Source: a virus. Taken from it: a stretch of 64,000 nt of DNA. Positions 35,521 through 44,117 of this stretch are shown piece after piece. The stretch's first letter is position 1; each line of letters starts with the position of its first letter. Location: positions 36,327 to 100,326 of the IMG/VR virus record IMGVR_UViG_3300010151_000007. The stretch is one strand, 5' to 3'. The notes under the pieces were generated by a model, which worked only from the letters and a program-made list of their open reading frames with translations, was not told the origin of the DNA and searched no databases. A program made the translations under genes and the position numbers.

Positions 35521-36606
35521 ATGGCTAATAGCTTCAAAAATTTAACAAGTAACGACGTAACAAACACCAGAACATTGCTTCATGAAGCAATCCCTATTAC
35601 TGGTTCAATTGTTTCAGGCACCTATGGCGCTTTCCCCAACGACACCAGTGTCAAGAACTATGCTCACGGCATGTTTCAAAGTGTATACGACTACCCATAC
35701 TTAAGCTCATCTGCAAATCAAATCTTTGATATCACTGTAGGTGTGAGCGCCGATTCAATCGCTTATTCTGCTGTATCTGTCCAGCAAGCAAAGAAAAAGA
35801 ATATCTACAACCAGATGGCTCAAATTTTGGTGGGGCATGATAACACAGGTTCTATCCGAGCTTTCGACCAAGACGGTGATTTGAGTGGTGGCAGTAAATA
35901 CAACGAATTGATCTTCATCAATTTCTCCAGACTTCTTGTCAAAGATGAAATTAAGAAGGGCTCTTTCGAAATGCAGCTTGGTGTTAGTGCAAGCTCAAAT
36001 CAACCAATGCGTGACAGGATTAAAGTATTCGATTCAGGTGCGGCAAATTCCTATAAGGTGAATTCACCAGCGGGTGAATATGGGATTTTGTATGCAACAA
36101 ACTCTGTCGGCACTCGTCTGTCTGGTGGTGGAGTCAACACGGAGAGACCGAAGGTTGGTTTGGTTTATTATCAAGCCGGCATTGTTGCTTTAAGTCCCGC
36201 CGTGTTCGAAGTCGGTAGCTACGGCATACTCTCCGGAAGTGCAACTATGACAGCTAAAAGTGGTTCGATGCTCGCAGTTCTCACTGGTTCTGAAATCTCT
36301 GGCACAGCCGACTCACTAAGAAATAGAATTTACAACATCTCGTTCAACAACACAACTGAATTGAATTCTACAATCTACTTTGTCCGCGCCGGCCATAACG
36401 AGTTTAATTACAGTTCAAACCCGACTTACCTAAGTTCTAGTCAAATCCGAGTTAAAAACAATGCAGTTGACCAGCCGCTTGCTTACTTTACGACCGTAGG
36501 ACTGTATTCGGCGGACAATGAATTGCTAGCTGTTGCTAAGCTTTCTGAACCGCTCCGCAAGGATTCATCGCAAGAATATACGCTTCGCGTCAGATTGGAT
36601 TATTGA
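35521..36606 (+). CDS. Structural protein A of a paralogous pair (361 aa)
   Basis: A beta-rich, Ser/Gly-rich 361-aa protein with an AAGAGGAAA ribosome site. The last 70 residues (FNYSSNPTYLSS, then TTVGLYSADNELLAVAKLSEP and TLRVRLDY) match the end of the next gene's product (NHSNNPTYI, SQVGIYDEQKRLIAVANVSKP, FKLKIDL). The shared end module recurs in tail-fibre-like proteins of environmental T4-type phages as far as I recall, with no known function. It lacks chaperone-type or enzymatic motifs. Confidence 0.6.
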   Translation: MANSFKNLTSNDVTNTRTLLHEAIPITGSIVSGTYGAFPNDTSVKNYAHGMFQSVYDYPYLSSSANQIFDITVGVSADSIAYSAVSVQQAKKKNIYNQMAQILVGHDNTGSIRAFDQDGDLSGGSKYNELIFINFSRLLVKDEIKKGSFEMQLGVSASSNQPMRDRIKVFDSGAANSYKVNSPAGEYGILYATNSVGTRLSGGGVNTERPKVGLVYYQAGIVALSPAVFEVGSYGILSGSATMTAKSGSMLAVLTGSEISGTADSLRNRIYNISFNNTTELNSTIYFVRAGHNEFNYSSNPTYLSSSQIRVKNNAVDQPLAYFTTVGLYSADNELLAVAKLSEPLRKDSSQEYTLRVRLDY

Positions 36607-36626
36607 TTCACTTATAAGGAGTTCGA

Positions 36627-37946
36627 ATGTCACTTTACAAGTTTGACAAAAACGATATCCTTCGAAATGTAATCAAGACTCACCCACAAAGTGAGTTTTT
36701 CATTTATAACTCGAAGATTTACATAAATAATGAAATGAATATCAGTGGGGCGTTCACTGGTTCTCAATTTGGTGCCCCAACAGGTTTTGTGAGTCTTTAT
36801 GAATACAATGTTGACCGCAAGGAAACATCAACAGGTCGTGTGATTGGAACGGACGCCGCCCCCGACACTGGTTTGATTTATCCGTTTGTGGTTAAGAATA
36901 GTTCTCACACTTCGTTCAAGACAATGACTGACGAGGAATATGCTTCGAAGCCGTATGGTAGTTATCTATCGGGTAGTTATCGCCTGACTTCTTCCATTCG
37001 ACGAAAGTATTTTCCAGCTAATCACTTAACTTCTTTGGGTGCTCAAAATGCATCAAAATTTATTGAAAACACTTCACTAGCCTCTCTGGCAGAACACGCT
37101 TTCAATATCAAGGGCACAATATCAGGTTCAGAGATATCGGCTTTAAAACAAACTCTTAACTTCTACACGAGGTTAAGCCCACATTATGCCTATTCTTCTT
37201 CGTTTGGCGATAAGAGTTTGCAGGTTGTAAACCTAATTTCAATTCCATCGATTGTATACGGCTCTTCAATTAAGAAAGGCACGGTGGATTTGAGGTTTTA
37301 TATCACTGGTACTTTAGTAGGGAGACTTCAGGACACAAGACAGAACGGAGAGTTGATAGAAACCACGGGCTCTAGTGTTGATTCTATTGCTGGCGTCGTA
37401 CTTTACAACGAAGGATTTCTGCTATTAACTGGAAGTTGGAACATGGGTTCAACAAGTAACTCAATCGACTTCATTGGGAATAACGTTTCAGGCGATAAAT
37501 CTCAAGCCAAATGGATCTACTTTGGTGTTGGCGCTCAAGACAGCACGGCGTCCGCCGACAATGGTGGTTCATTAGCGCCCTCTAGGGCTTCTGCTAGCTG
37601 TCTGACGACGTTCCAGGGTACCCACTATGTCCCGACCCTCACCATGTTCGCACACGCCAAGAAGGGGCATCTGAACCACTCTAACAACCCCACCTATATT
37701 AAGTATGGGCAAAATACCACATTTACCAGTGGCACCTACTTTTTCAAGGAACCGGAGTTGGATATTAAGAATATCGTGAGTTCCTCTTACTCGACGGTCA
37801 CCGCAAGTTTCGCGAAGCATACATATATTTCACAAGTCGGAATCTATGATGAACAGAAAAGACTAATTGCGGTTGCAAATGTTTCTAAACCGGTTAAGAA
37901 GACAGAGGAAAGAGATTTTACTTTTAAGTTGAAGATCGATTTATGA
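36627..37946 (+). CDS. Structural protein B of a paralogous pair (439 aa)
   Basis: A 439-aa paralogue of the preceding protein, 21 bases downstream, behind AAGGAGTTCG. The N-terminus differs (FDKNDILRNVIKTHPQSEFF), but the middle and C-terminal modules correspond. Bases 37550-37700 are visibly richer in G+C than the flanks, as if that segment (after NGGSLAPSRASASCLTT) had been exchanged. It ends in the overlap ATGATGA with the ParB-like gene. Adhesion or tail-fibre attachment is a guess. Confidence 0.6.
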   Translation: MSLYKFDKNDILRNVIKTHPQSEFFIYNSKIYINNEMNISGAFTGSQFGAPTGFVSLYEYNVDRKETSTGRVIGTDAAPDTGLIYPFVVKNSSHTSFKTMTDEEYASKPYGSYLSGSYRLTSSIRRKYFPANHLTSLGAQNASKFIENTSLASLAEHAFNIKGTISGSEISALKQTLNFYTRLSPHYAYSSSFGDKSLQVVNLISIPSIVYGSSIKKGTVDLRFYITGTLVGRLQDTRQNGELIETTGSSVDSIAGVVLYNEGFLLLTGSWNMGSTSNSIDFIGNNVSGDKSQAKWIYFGVGAQDSTASADNGGSLAPSRASASCLTTFQGTHYVPTLTMFAHAKKGHLNHSNNPTYIKYGQNTTFTSGTYFFKEPELDIKNIVSSSYSTVTASFAKHTYISQVGIYDEQKRLIAVANVSKPVKKTEERDFTFKLKIDL

Positions 37947-38404
37947 TGAAAAAGATGCTGAATGAATGGAAACAGTATTTGCGAGAAGAGGAAGAGGATT
38001 GGAAGCCCTCTGGGGAGGAAATGATGTTCCCTGCGAAGTTTCTATTTTCCCATATGGGGGAATACAGAACAGAACAAAGGTGGAAAGACTTTGCGAAGCT
38101 TTCAGGCGAGGAGAAAATGAAGTGGGCTCGGTCGGTAAAACTCGACGAACCTGTTGAGATTACTGTTTTCTCTGATGGTACTTTCGGCCACGGCGATGGA
38201 CATCATCGGGTTATGGCGGCGAAAATCTTGGATGTTGAAATACCCATTGTCATATCCAGAAACAAATTGAAAGACCGCGACCCCGAGTTGTGGACAGTTT
38301 GGCTCAACTCCGTCAGACAAGGAAAACACCCAAAAGAGTTAAATCCCGAAGGATATATTGTTCGCAGTTTGGAACAGTTTAGGCGCATGGAAAAGGAGCG
38401 TTAA
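37943..38404 (+). CDS. ParB-like nuclease-fold protein with capsid-targeting-like leader
   Basis: A 153-aa protein. Residues about 55-115 hold the ParB/sulfiredoxin-fold signature: EPVEITVFSDGTFGHGDGHH, then RVMAAKILDVEIPIVI, where DGHHR-x-x-A-A is the nucleotide-binding motif. If the second ATG (37946) is used, the start MKKMLNEWKQYLREE has Leu12-x-Glu14, aligning exactly with the shared leader of four other small proteins here. It may bind or cut DNA or bind CTP. Whether it is packaged in the head is a testable inference. The start overlaps the previous stop. Confidence 0.65.
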   Translation: MMKKMLNEWKQYLREEEEDWKPSGEEMMFPAKFLFSHMGEYRTEQRWKDFAKLSGEEKMKWARSVKLDEPVEITVFSDGTFGHGDGHHRVMAAKILDVEIPIVISRNKLKDRDPELWTVWLNSVRQGKHPKELNPEGYIVRSLEQFRRMEKER

Positions 38405-38407
38405 AGT

Positions 38408-38932
38408 ATGATCTTAGGGCTTGACATAAGTACAAGTATAACTGGGTACACCGTGATGGACGGTAAAGGAGCTATCGTCGAAAATGGTGCCTGGGATATG
38501 CGCAACAAAAGATATTTTGATGATCTCATGGACAAAGCCAAGTTTATTAAAGAGCAGTTAAAAGAGTTGTCGGTAACTTATTCAATAAAAGAAATCTACA
38601 TTGAGAAGTCTTTACAGTCTTTCAGATCTGGATTCTCTTCTGCAAAAACATTGTCAACGCTTTCCAGCTTCAACGGAATCGTGAGTTGGATGTGCTATGA
38701 GGAATATGGGATGAAGGCCGAGTACATCGCCGCCACCACTGCCCGCAAATTATGCGGCATCAGGATTCCCAAAGGTCAAAAAGCGAAACAAGTTGTTTTG
38801 CAGTATTTACTTGACAACGAGCCCTCTTTCGTGATAAGTTATACAAGAGCGGGAAATCCTAAACCCGACTCTTACGATCGTGCTGACAGCATAGTGATCG
38901 CAAAAGCAGGGTTATGCAAGAAGAAAAACTAA
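38408..38932 (+). CDS. RuvC-like RNase H-fold nuclease
   Basis: A 174-aa protein with the RuvC fold: MILGLDISTSITGYTV supplies the first Asp (D6), IYIEKSL the Glu (E66), and SYDRADSIVIA the last acidic pair (D157 and D160). Four acidic residues in this order mark metal-dependent Holliday junction or branch-cutting nucleases. In T4-type phages that role is filled by gp49, which is unrelated in fold, so a RuvC-like enzyme would be a functional substitute. It sits next to the primase gene, overlapping it by 19 bases. Confidence 0.75.
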   Translation: MILGLDISTSITGYTVMDGKGAIVENGAWDMRNKRYFDDLMDKAKFIKEQLKELSVTYSIKEIYIEKSLQSFRSGFSSAKTLSTLSSFNGIVSWMCYEEYGMKAEYIAATTARKLCGIRIPKGQKAKQVVLQYLLDNEPSFVISYTRAGNPKPDSYDRADSIVIAKAGLCKKKN

Positions 38933-39843
38933 AGATACTTAAAAACGTATTAGGGAATTTTTATCACAGCGGGCAGGAATGTTTATTTCACTGTCCGTTT
39001 TGTGATCATAGGAAAAAGAAACTTTCAATTAACCTGAAGAAATCAGTGTTTAAGTGCTGGACGTGTGGCGTCAGCGGCAAGAATCTTGGTTTCTTGGTTC
39101 GAAAGTTTGGCAACACTGACCAGAAAGTAGAATGGGGGAGATATGATCAGCATGTTGATTTGCTTGATTTTGATAATCTTTTTGGAGATACTGAAACGCT
39201 GGAAGCCAGAATAGTAAGACTCCCCGAAGAGTTTGTGAGTTTGGCGAATTTAAACGTCTCCTTATCGGCCCGAATGGCGCGGAAATATCTTTTCTCAAGA
39301 GGTCTGACTAAAGCAGACATTCTAAAATGGAAAATAGGATATGCTCCAAGCGGCGAGTATGCTGGTAGGATCATTGTACCTTCGTTCGATATCGAAGGAA
39401 AATTAAACTTCTTCGTATCGAGAACATACACAAAGCAATACCCGACTTACATGATTCCGGACGCAAGCAAAGACGTGATTTTCAACGAATTAACGATTGA
39501 TTGGGAACGGGACATCACAATTGTGGAAGGGGTTTTTGATGCGATAAAAGCTGACAACTCGATCCCCCTGCTTGGATCCTCGCTTAAAAAAGAGAGTTAC
39601 ATATTGGAAAAGATTGCAGAGCACAAAAGCAACGTGTTCCTTGCTCTCGATCGCGATGCTCAAAAGAAGGCGCAAAGAATGATAAGACTATTTAATCTAT
39701 ATGGAATAGAAGTATCACAACTGGAACTGGGAAAGTACGACGACGTCGGCGAAATGTCCAAAGAGGAATTCCAGGGATTCAAGAATTCATCACAAATCAT
39801 GGATTTTGAAAACTACTTAATTAGTAAGATTGGAGCACTATAG
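38914..39843 (+). CDS. DNA primase (zinc ribbon plus TOPRIM)
   Basis: A 309-aa DnaG-type primase. The N-terminal zinc ribbon is HCPFCDHRKKK with C27/C30, and FKCWTCGVSGK with C48/C51. The TOPRIM core shows ITIVEGVFDAIKAD (E205) and NVFLALDRDAQKKA (the DxD pair). It should lay RNA primers for lagging-strand synthesis, the role of gp61 in T4, although it looks closer to compact DnaG forms. The chain ends ENYLISKIGAL, with an ACTACTTA motif inside its last codons. Confidence 0.85.
   Translation: MQEEKLKILKNVLGNFYHSGQECLFHCPFCDHRKKKLSINLKKSVFKCWTCGVSGKNLGFLVRKFGNTDQKVEWGRYDQHVDLLDFDNLFGDTETLEARIVRLPEEFVSLANLNVSLSARMARKYLFSRGLTKADILKWKIGYAPSGEYAGRIIVPSFDIEGKLNFFVSRTYTKQYPTYMIPDASKDVIFNELTIDWERDITIVEGVFDAIKADNSIPLLGSSLKKESYILEKIAEHKSNVFLALDRDAQKKAQRMIRLFNLYGIEVSQLELGKYDDVGEMSKEEFQGFKNSSQIMDFENYLISKIGAL
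39812..39819 (+). promoter_or_regulatory. Possible late promoter variant ACTACTTA before the 39845 gene
   Basis: This variant motif lies in the last codons of the primase gene, 33 bases before ATG 39845. It is followed by AATTAGTAAG, which holds the reverse complement of ACTAATTA. It is weaker than the intergenic copies. Confidence 0.25.
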
Positions 39844-39844
39844 A

Positions 39845-40144
39845 ATGAAAATAACTAAAGAGAAACTATTAACCATCATTCGTGAAGAAAAAGCAATCCT
39901 TGATCGGGAAGAAAAAGGCTTGTTAAACGAATCGACTTTAAACGAAGTAGATGTAGCAGATATGGACACTCTGGAAAAGTTGATGATTGTTGGTCGCGGG
40001 GTTTACAAGATGGTTGCGACATTGGGACTTCCAACGGCTTACGCAGTTTTCATGGTCTATGCTTTGGAAAGGGCAACAGGTAAGAGAATCCTCAATGATA
40101 AAGAGAGAGAGGAGCTTAAAGAAGAGAGTGAGGGTCAATTATGA
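39845..40144 (+). CDS. Small membrane-associated protein with MKITKxxL leader
   Basis: A 99-aa protein. A TTG at 39830 is in frame, but ATG 39845 gives the start MKITKEKLLTIIREE, matching the leader shared by several small proteins here (Ile12-x-Glu14-Glu15). Residues about 48-75 (MIVGRGVYKMVATLGLPTAYAVFMVYAL) could form one membrane helix or a buried helix pair. The C-terminus is charged. If the leader is cut by the prohead protease, the mature chain would begin at Glu15. Function unknown. Confidence 0.65.
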   Translation: MKITKEKLLTIIREEKAILDREEKGLLNESTLNEVDVADMDTLEKLMIVGRGVYKMVATLGLPTAYAVFMVYALERATGKRILNDKEREELKEESEGQL

Positions 40145-40548
40145 AAATTAGCAAGACAACCCTAGAAGATTTAATTAAAGAAGAGTTTGATTCCCAATAT
40201 TCAAAAAGTTCTAAATTGCAGAAACGCTTTGAAATACAGGTGGGGAAACTGCTGGACAGAATTCATTCAATCGGAACACGGTACGCGGATTCTTTAACAT
40301 CCAAATTTTCAGGCACTCGCGTTAAAATCGATACTCGTAAAACAGATTATTTGCGTAAACTTCACGATCGCGCTCATTCCGCTACGGTTACCTGGGAAGG
40401 AACTATCGAGAAGATTGACTTCGATATTGAACAGATGCACGATGCTACGGAGATCGTTCTTTTTGCGACTGTCGTTTTAGATGAAATCCACGCCCAAGCT
40501 TTGGGAATGAATAAGATCGCCGTTGATACTAGGGGACTAAGCTTGTGA
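40141..40548 (+). CDS. Small basic protein with MKISKxxL leader, unknown
   Basis: A 135-aa protein starting MKISKTTLEDLIKEEFDS, with Ile12-Lys-Glu14-Glu15 as in its neighbours. The body is a Lys/Arg-rich helical region (KSSKLQKRFEIQVGKLLDRI) followed by mixed strands (SATVTWEGTIEKIDFDIEQM). It overlaps the previous stop by four bases. Its pI looks basic, fitting a DNA-associated internal head protein, but no family was recognised. Confidence 0.65.
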   Translation: MKISKTTLEDLIKEEFDSQYSKSSKLQKRFEIQVGKLLDRIHSIGTRYADSLTSKFSGTRVKIDTRKTDYLRKLHDRAHSATVTWEGTIEKIDFDIEQMHDATEIVLFATVVLDEIHAQALGMNKIAVDTRGLSL

Positions 40549-40736
40549 AGTTTAAGAAAGCAGATATAAAAAAGATCATTAAAGAAGAATTCCGAACAAT
40601 TCTCCGAGAAGACAAACAAGCAGATACTTATCGCATGGCCGAAGTAATGGATGAATTATCTTCTATTATTGAACGATGGGACGAATCCCACCCTTATACA
40701 ATTGAAATCAGACGAATCATTGAATTGTGGTCGTGA
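40545..40736 (+). CDS. 63-aa protein with MKFKKADI leader, unknown
   Basis: A GTG start overlaps the stop of the preceding gene (GTGA). The product begins MKFKKADIKKIIKEEF and repeats a second Ile-Leu-Arg-Glu site (RTILRED) soon after. The remainder is one amphipathic helix and an acidic tail. Together with the two preceding genes it forms a run of three tandem genes with the same N-terminal leader. Function unknown. Confidence 0.6.
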   Translation: MKFKKADIKKIIKEEFRTILREDKQADTYRMAEVMDELSSIIERWDESHPYTIEIRRIIELWS

Positions 40737-40737
40737 C

Positions 40738-40766
40738 TTGCCAAGATGGTGTGAACGTGTTACATT
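40738..40766 (+). promoter_or_regulatory. Possible sigma70-type promoter before the 40773 gene
   Basis: TTGCCA at 40738-40743 and TACATT at 40761-40766 are 17 bases apart in one of the few real gaps of this region. Each hexamer differs from consensus by one and two bases. Transcription would start near the ATG at 40773, giving a leaderless or nearly leaderless message. Confidence 0.25.
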
Positions 40767-40772
40767 ATATAG

Positions 40773-40967
40773 ATGAAAGAGATCAAGGAGGGGGCACTCT
40801 GCACGGTTAGGTTCGTGGAGGGTGGTCTCTATACAGAAGAAATAGGCGTCGTAATGGCTGAATTGAAGAGGGTTAGACCTTTCGATGAAAGTCGATACGA
40901 TGTTTTCGTGGTTAGGCTAAAGAAAAATATGAAGTTCCCACGTCGTTATTTACATATGATGGAGTAA
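40773..40967 (+). CDS. 64-aa small protein, possibly an SH3-like fold, unknown
   Basis: A 64-aa protein: EGALCTVRFVEGGLYTEEIG, then VVMAELKRV and YDVFVVRLKKNMKF look like four or five short strands of a small barrel. The ATG at 40773 has no ribosome site upstream; AAGGAGGGGG lies inside the frame at 40788-40797, so either the message is leaderless or translation begins further in. Its stop overlaps the start of the SbcCD-like gene, suggesting coupling. Confidence 0.5.
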   Translation: MKEIKEGALCTVRFVEGGLYTEEIGVVMAELKRVRPFDESRYDVFVVRLKKNMKFPRRYLHMME

Positions 40968-43900
40968 TGTTGAAGCTAGCACACCTAAGTGACACCCATA
41001 TCCGGAATTACAAATATCACAAAGAATATAGAATGATATTTGACCAAATATACAATATTTTGAGGGAAGAAGAGCCCGATTATATCGTCCATTGTGGCGA
41101 TTTGGCACACACAAAGACTCAATTATCACCAGAATACTTCGATTTAGCGGCGGATCTCCTTCGAAAGTTGGCAGATATAGCGCCTTTGATCATCATTCCG
41201 GGTAATCATGATGGCAATTTGAAGAATGGTCATCGCCAAGATGCCATTACACCGATCGTTTCCGCATTGGAGCATGACAATATCCACTTCCAGAAGAAAT
41301 CGGGTGAATATTCGCCTGATGGTATTATTTCTTTTAATGTGTTGTCGGTGTTTGATGAAGAGAATTGGAAGAAGCCGAGTGATCCGAGCAAGATTAACAT
41401 CGCCCTGTATCATGGAGCCATTTCTGGTGTCAAAACTGACATCGGCTATATTATGGAACATGGTGATCACCCTGTCGACATCTTCGCCGATCATGATTTT
41501 GCATTTTTGGGGGACATTCACAAGACAAATCAGATTGTTGACACTGAAGGGAAATGTAGATATCCCGGTTCGACTGTGCAACAGAACTTTGGCGAGACTA
41601 ACGACAAGGGGTTGTTGATTTGGGAGATCAAGACAAAAGAAGATTTTACATGCCGCCACATCGCCGTGTCGAATCCGAAACCATTTGTTTCAATCCCGTT
41701 GACACCGAAGGGACGCCTGCCTCGTAAGCTGTCAATCCCACTCGGAGCGAGAATAAGAATAGTCTCGGAAACAAACACCTCTCTTGATGTAATCAAACGT
41801 GCTGTTGATGTTGTTAAACATAAGTTCAAGCCAGAAAGCGTGGCCTATCTAAATCGAGCTTCAAATCGAGTAGACGTTTCCAAAAGCATTTCAGATGTTG
41901 AGCACTTGAATCTTCGCGATGCAGCAGTTCAAGAGAAATTGATTCGCGAATACTTGGGCGATTATGAGGTCGAAGAGAACTTGATTGCCGAAGTCCTCGA
42001 ATTGAACAGGAAATATGCCAAAATTGCCGAGGAAGGTGAGGAGATTTCTAGAAATATCAATTGGGAAATTAATGATCTAGAATGGGACACTCTTTTTAAT
42101 TATGGGGAAGGCAATGCACTGGACTTCACGAAATTGAACGGCATCGTTGGATTGTTTGGAAAGAACTTTTCGGGTAAATCCAGTGTTGTTGACAGCCTTC
42201 TATACACCCTCTTCAACACGACGTCGAAGAACGAAAGAAAGAACTTGAATGTAATTAATCAAGCCCACGACGAAGGCTCTGGTACGGTCTCCATTTCCGT
42301 TGGGAACGAAAGATATTACATATCTCGTCAGTCAGCTAAATACACAAAGAAGCTCAAAGGGGAAACAACCCTGGAGGCAAAGACTGAATTAGAATTTTAC
42401 AAGATTGATGAGAACGGCGAGGTTGTAAGTTTGAATGGTCTGACGAGGAATGATACTGACAAGAATATTCGTAAAATGTTTGGCTCAAGTGAGGACTTCA
42501 TGTACACAAGTATGTCGACTCAATTGGATAGTCTCGCATTCATTCGGGAAGGTTCTACTAAAAGGAAAGAGATTCTTGCCAAATTCTTAGATTTGGAGAT
42601 CTTCGAAAAGAAGTTCAGATTGTCCAAAGAAGATTCGGTCGACATTCGCGGCGCTTTAAAAAGGTTAGAAGATCGAGATTATGATGAAGAGATAAACGAA
42701 GTCGAAGAAGAGATTCTTAAAAAAGCTTCCGCTCTAGAACATCAAGAGGGTCTTTGTGCAGAACACAAGACACTTCTGGAAGAACTGTCAAATGAGTTGA
42801 GTATCGTGGAACAGAAGATCAATAATGCTCCAACGAAGATTATTGACATTCATTCGATTCGTACTCAAATCAAAGATTCAGAGATAAGTGTATCCTCTAT
42901 GAAAGACCAAAACAGAACTTTTGAGCAGGAAATAGAAGATTCAGAAGAAATACTCCTGAAGGCTAAAAAGTCTATTTCTGAAATCGATCACGAAGAGATG
43001 TATAGGAAGGTTGAGATCCTTGATGCAAGGGGGGACGCTTTTGATACGTTGCGAGATTCGATTATTGAACTGGAAGAGCGCCTTGAAAGAAAGAAAAAGA
43101 AGAAGAAAATTCTTTCCCAAGTGCCTTGTGGGGATAAGTTTCCAACCTGTAAATTCATCCGTGATGCGGTGGTGGCTGAAACTCACATCCCAGATATCAA
43201 AAAATCTATTCACACAAAGACTCTAGAAATGCGCGAACTAGCTGTTGAGCTTTTTAGTGAGGAGCAGCCGCGCCTCAAGGTAGAACAATACGAGGCATTG
43301 GTGAATATCGAGACCAAAGAAGAAAAGACTTTGAGTGAAACAAGGTTGGGTGTTGAAAGAAACATATCAAAAATCCTTCAGCTAAATTCCGTTCTCAAAG
43401 GTTTGAAGACAGAAGAACAGGAATATGAAGTAAACAAAGAAGTGATTGAGAATTACGAAGCCTTAGTTATGAAGAAAGAGTTTCTTTCAAATCAGACTGA
43501 ACAATGTCAAGACAATTTGGAAAACTGTGATAAAGAGATTTTGAAACTTCATCGCGAAGGTGGTTCGCTATCACAGAAACTTGAAAACCTTAAAGAATTG
43601 AAGAAAGAGTATCATACACTCCAGACTGAATTTGCTGCCTATGATTTGTTCATGCGTTGCATGCATAGTAATGGAATTGCATACGATATCATTAAAAAGA
43701 ATCTGCCAATCTTGAATCAAGAGATCGCGAAGATTCTTGCTAACTTGACCGACTTTGAAGTCTTCTTTGAGGAGAATGGCAATCGTTTGGACATCTTTAT
43801 TAAACATCCAAAATATGAACCAAGAGCTTTATCTATGGCGTCTGGTGCTGAAAAGACAATGGCAGCTATGGCAATTCGTTTAGCCTTGTTGACTGTCTCA

Positions 43901-44110
43901 AGTTTGCCGACTTCCAACGTAATGATTCTCGATGAACCGGGTGTTTTCTTGGACGAGGAACACCTTCAGTCGTTTTCTCAAATGCTGGAAATGATTAAAA
44001 CAAAATTTAAGATCGTTATTCTTATTTCTCATCTGGAGAGTTTGAAAGACGTTGTTGATATGACGATCGATATAACCAAAAAAAATGGATATGCGTTCAT
44101 ACAACAGTAA
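40967..44110 (+). CDS. Single-chain Mre11-Rad50 (SbcD-SbcC; T4 gp47-gp46) fusion
   Basis: A 1047-aa protein combining two normally separate subunits. Residues 1-340 are the Mre11/SbcD nuclease: LSDTHI (D9, H11), HCGDLAHT, IIPGNHDG, ALYHGAISG and FLGDIHKTN give the metal ligands. Residues about 380-1047 are the Rad50/SbcC ATPase: Walker A GKNFSGKS (398-405), a Q-loop region, two coiled-coil arms, a hook with C721 and C728 (PCGDKFPTCK), signature SGAEK (959-963) and Walker B ILDEP (987-991). In T4 the pair gp46/gp47 resects DNA ends for recombination-dependent replication and host DNA breakdown. No stop or shift lies between the halves. Confidence 0.9.
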   Translation: MLKLAHLSDTHIRNYKYHKEYRMIFDQIYNILREEEPDYIVHCGDLAHTKTQLSPEYFDLAADLLRKLADIAPLIIIPGNHDGNLKNGHRQDAITPIVSALEHDNIHFQKKSGEYSPDGIISFNVLSVFDEENWKKPSDPSKINIALYHGAISGVKTDIGYIMEHGDHPVDIFADHDFAFLGDIHKTNQIVDTEGKCRYPGSTVQQNFGETNDKGLLIWEIKTKEDFTCRHIAVSNPKPFVSIPLTPKGRLPRKLSIPLGARIRIVSETNTSLDVIKRAVDVVKHKFKPESVAYLNRASNRVDVSKSISDVEHLNLRDAAVQEKLIREYLGDYEVEENLIAEVLELNRKYAKIAEEGEEISRNINWEINDLEWDTLFNYGEGNALDFTKLNGIVGLFGKNFSGKSSVVDSLLYTLFNTTSKNERKNLNVINQAHDEGSGTVSISVGNERYYISRQSAKYTKKLKGETTLEAKTELEFYKIDENGEVVSLNGLTRNDTDKNIRKMFGSSEDFMYTSMSTQLDSLAFIREGSTKRKEILAKFLDLEIFEKKFRLSKEDSVDIRGALKRLEDRDYDEEINEVEEEILKKASALEHQEGLCAEHKTLLEELSNELSIVEQKINNAPTKIIDIHSIRTQIKDSEISVSSMKDQNRTFEQEIEDSEEILLKAKKSISEIDHEEMYRKVEILDARGDAFDTLRDSIIELEERLERKKKKKKILSQVPCGDKFPTCKFIRDAVVAETHIPDIKKSIHTKTLEMRELAVELFSEEQPRLKVEQYEALVNIETKEEKTLSETRLGVERNISKILQLNSVLKGLKTEEQEYEVNKEVIENYEALVMKKEFLSNQTEQCQDNLENCDKEILKLHREGGSLSQKLENLKELKKEYHTLQTEFAAYDLFMRCMHSNGIAYDIIKKNLPILNQEIAKILANLTDFEVFFEENGNRLDIFIKHPKYEPRALSMASGAEKTMAAMAIRLALLTVSSLPTSNVMILDEPGVFLDEEHLQSFSQMLEMIKTKFKIVILISHLESLKDVVDMTIDITKKNGYAFIQQ

Positions 44111-44117
44111 TTACTGT
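44104..44117. repeat. Perfect 14-bp palindrome ACAGTAATTACTGT
   Basis: The palindrome covers the stop codon of the Mre11-Rad50 gene and lies just before the GGAGG ribosome site of the next gene. It could be a protein-binding operator or a small hairpin that hides the ribosome site. It lacks a U tract, so it is not a terminator. Confidence 0.6.
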
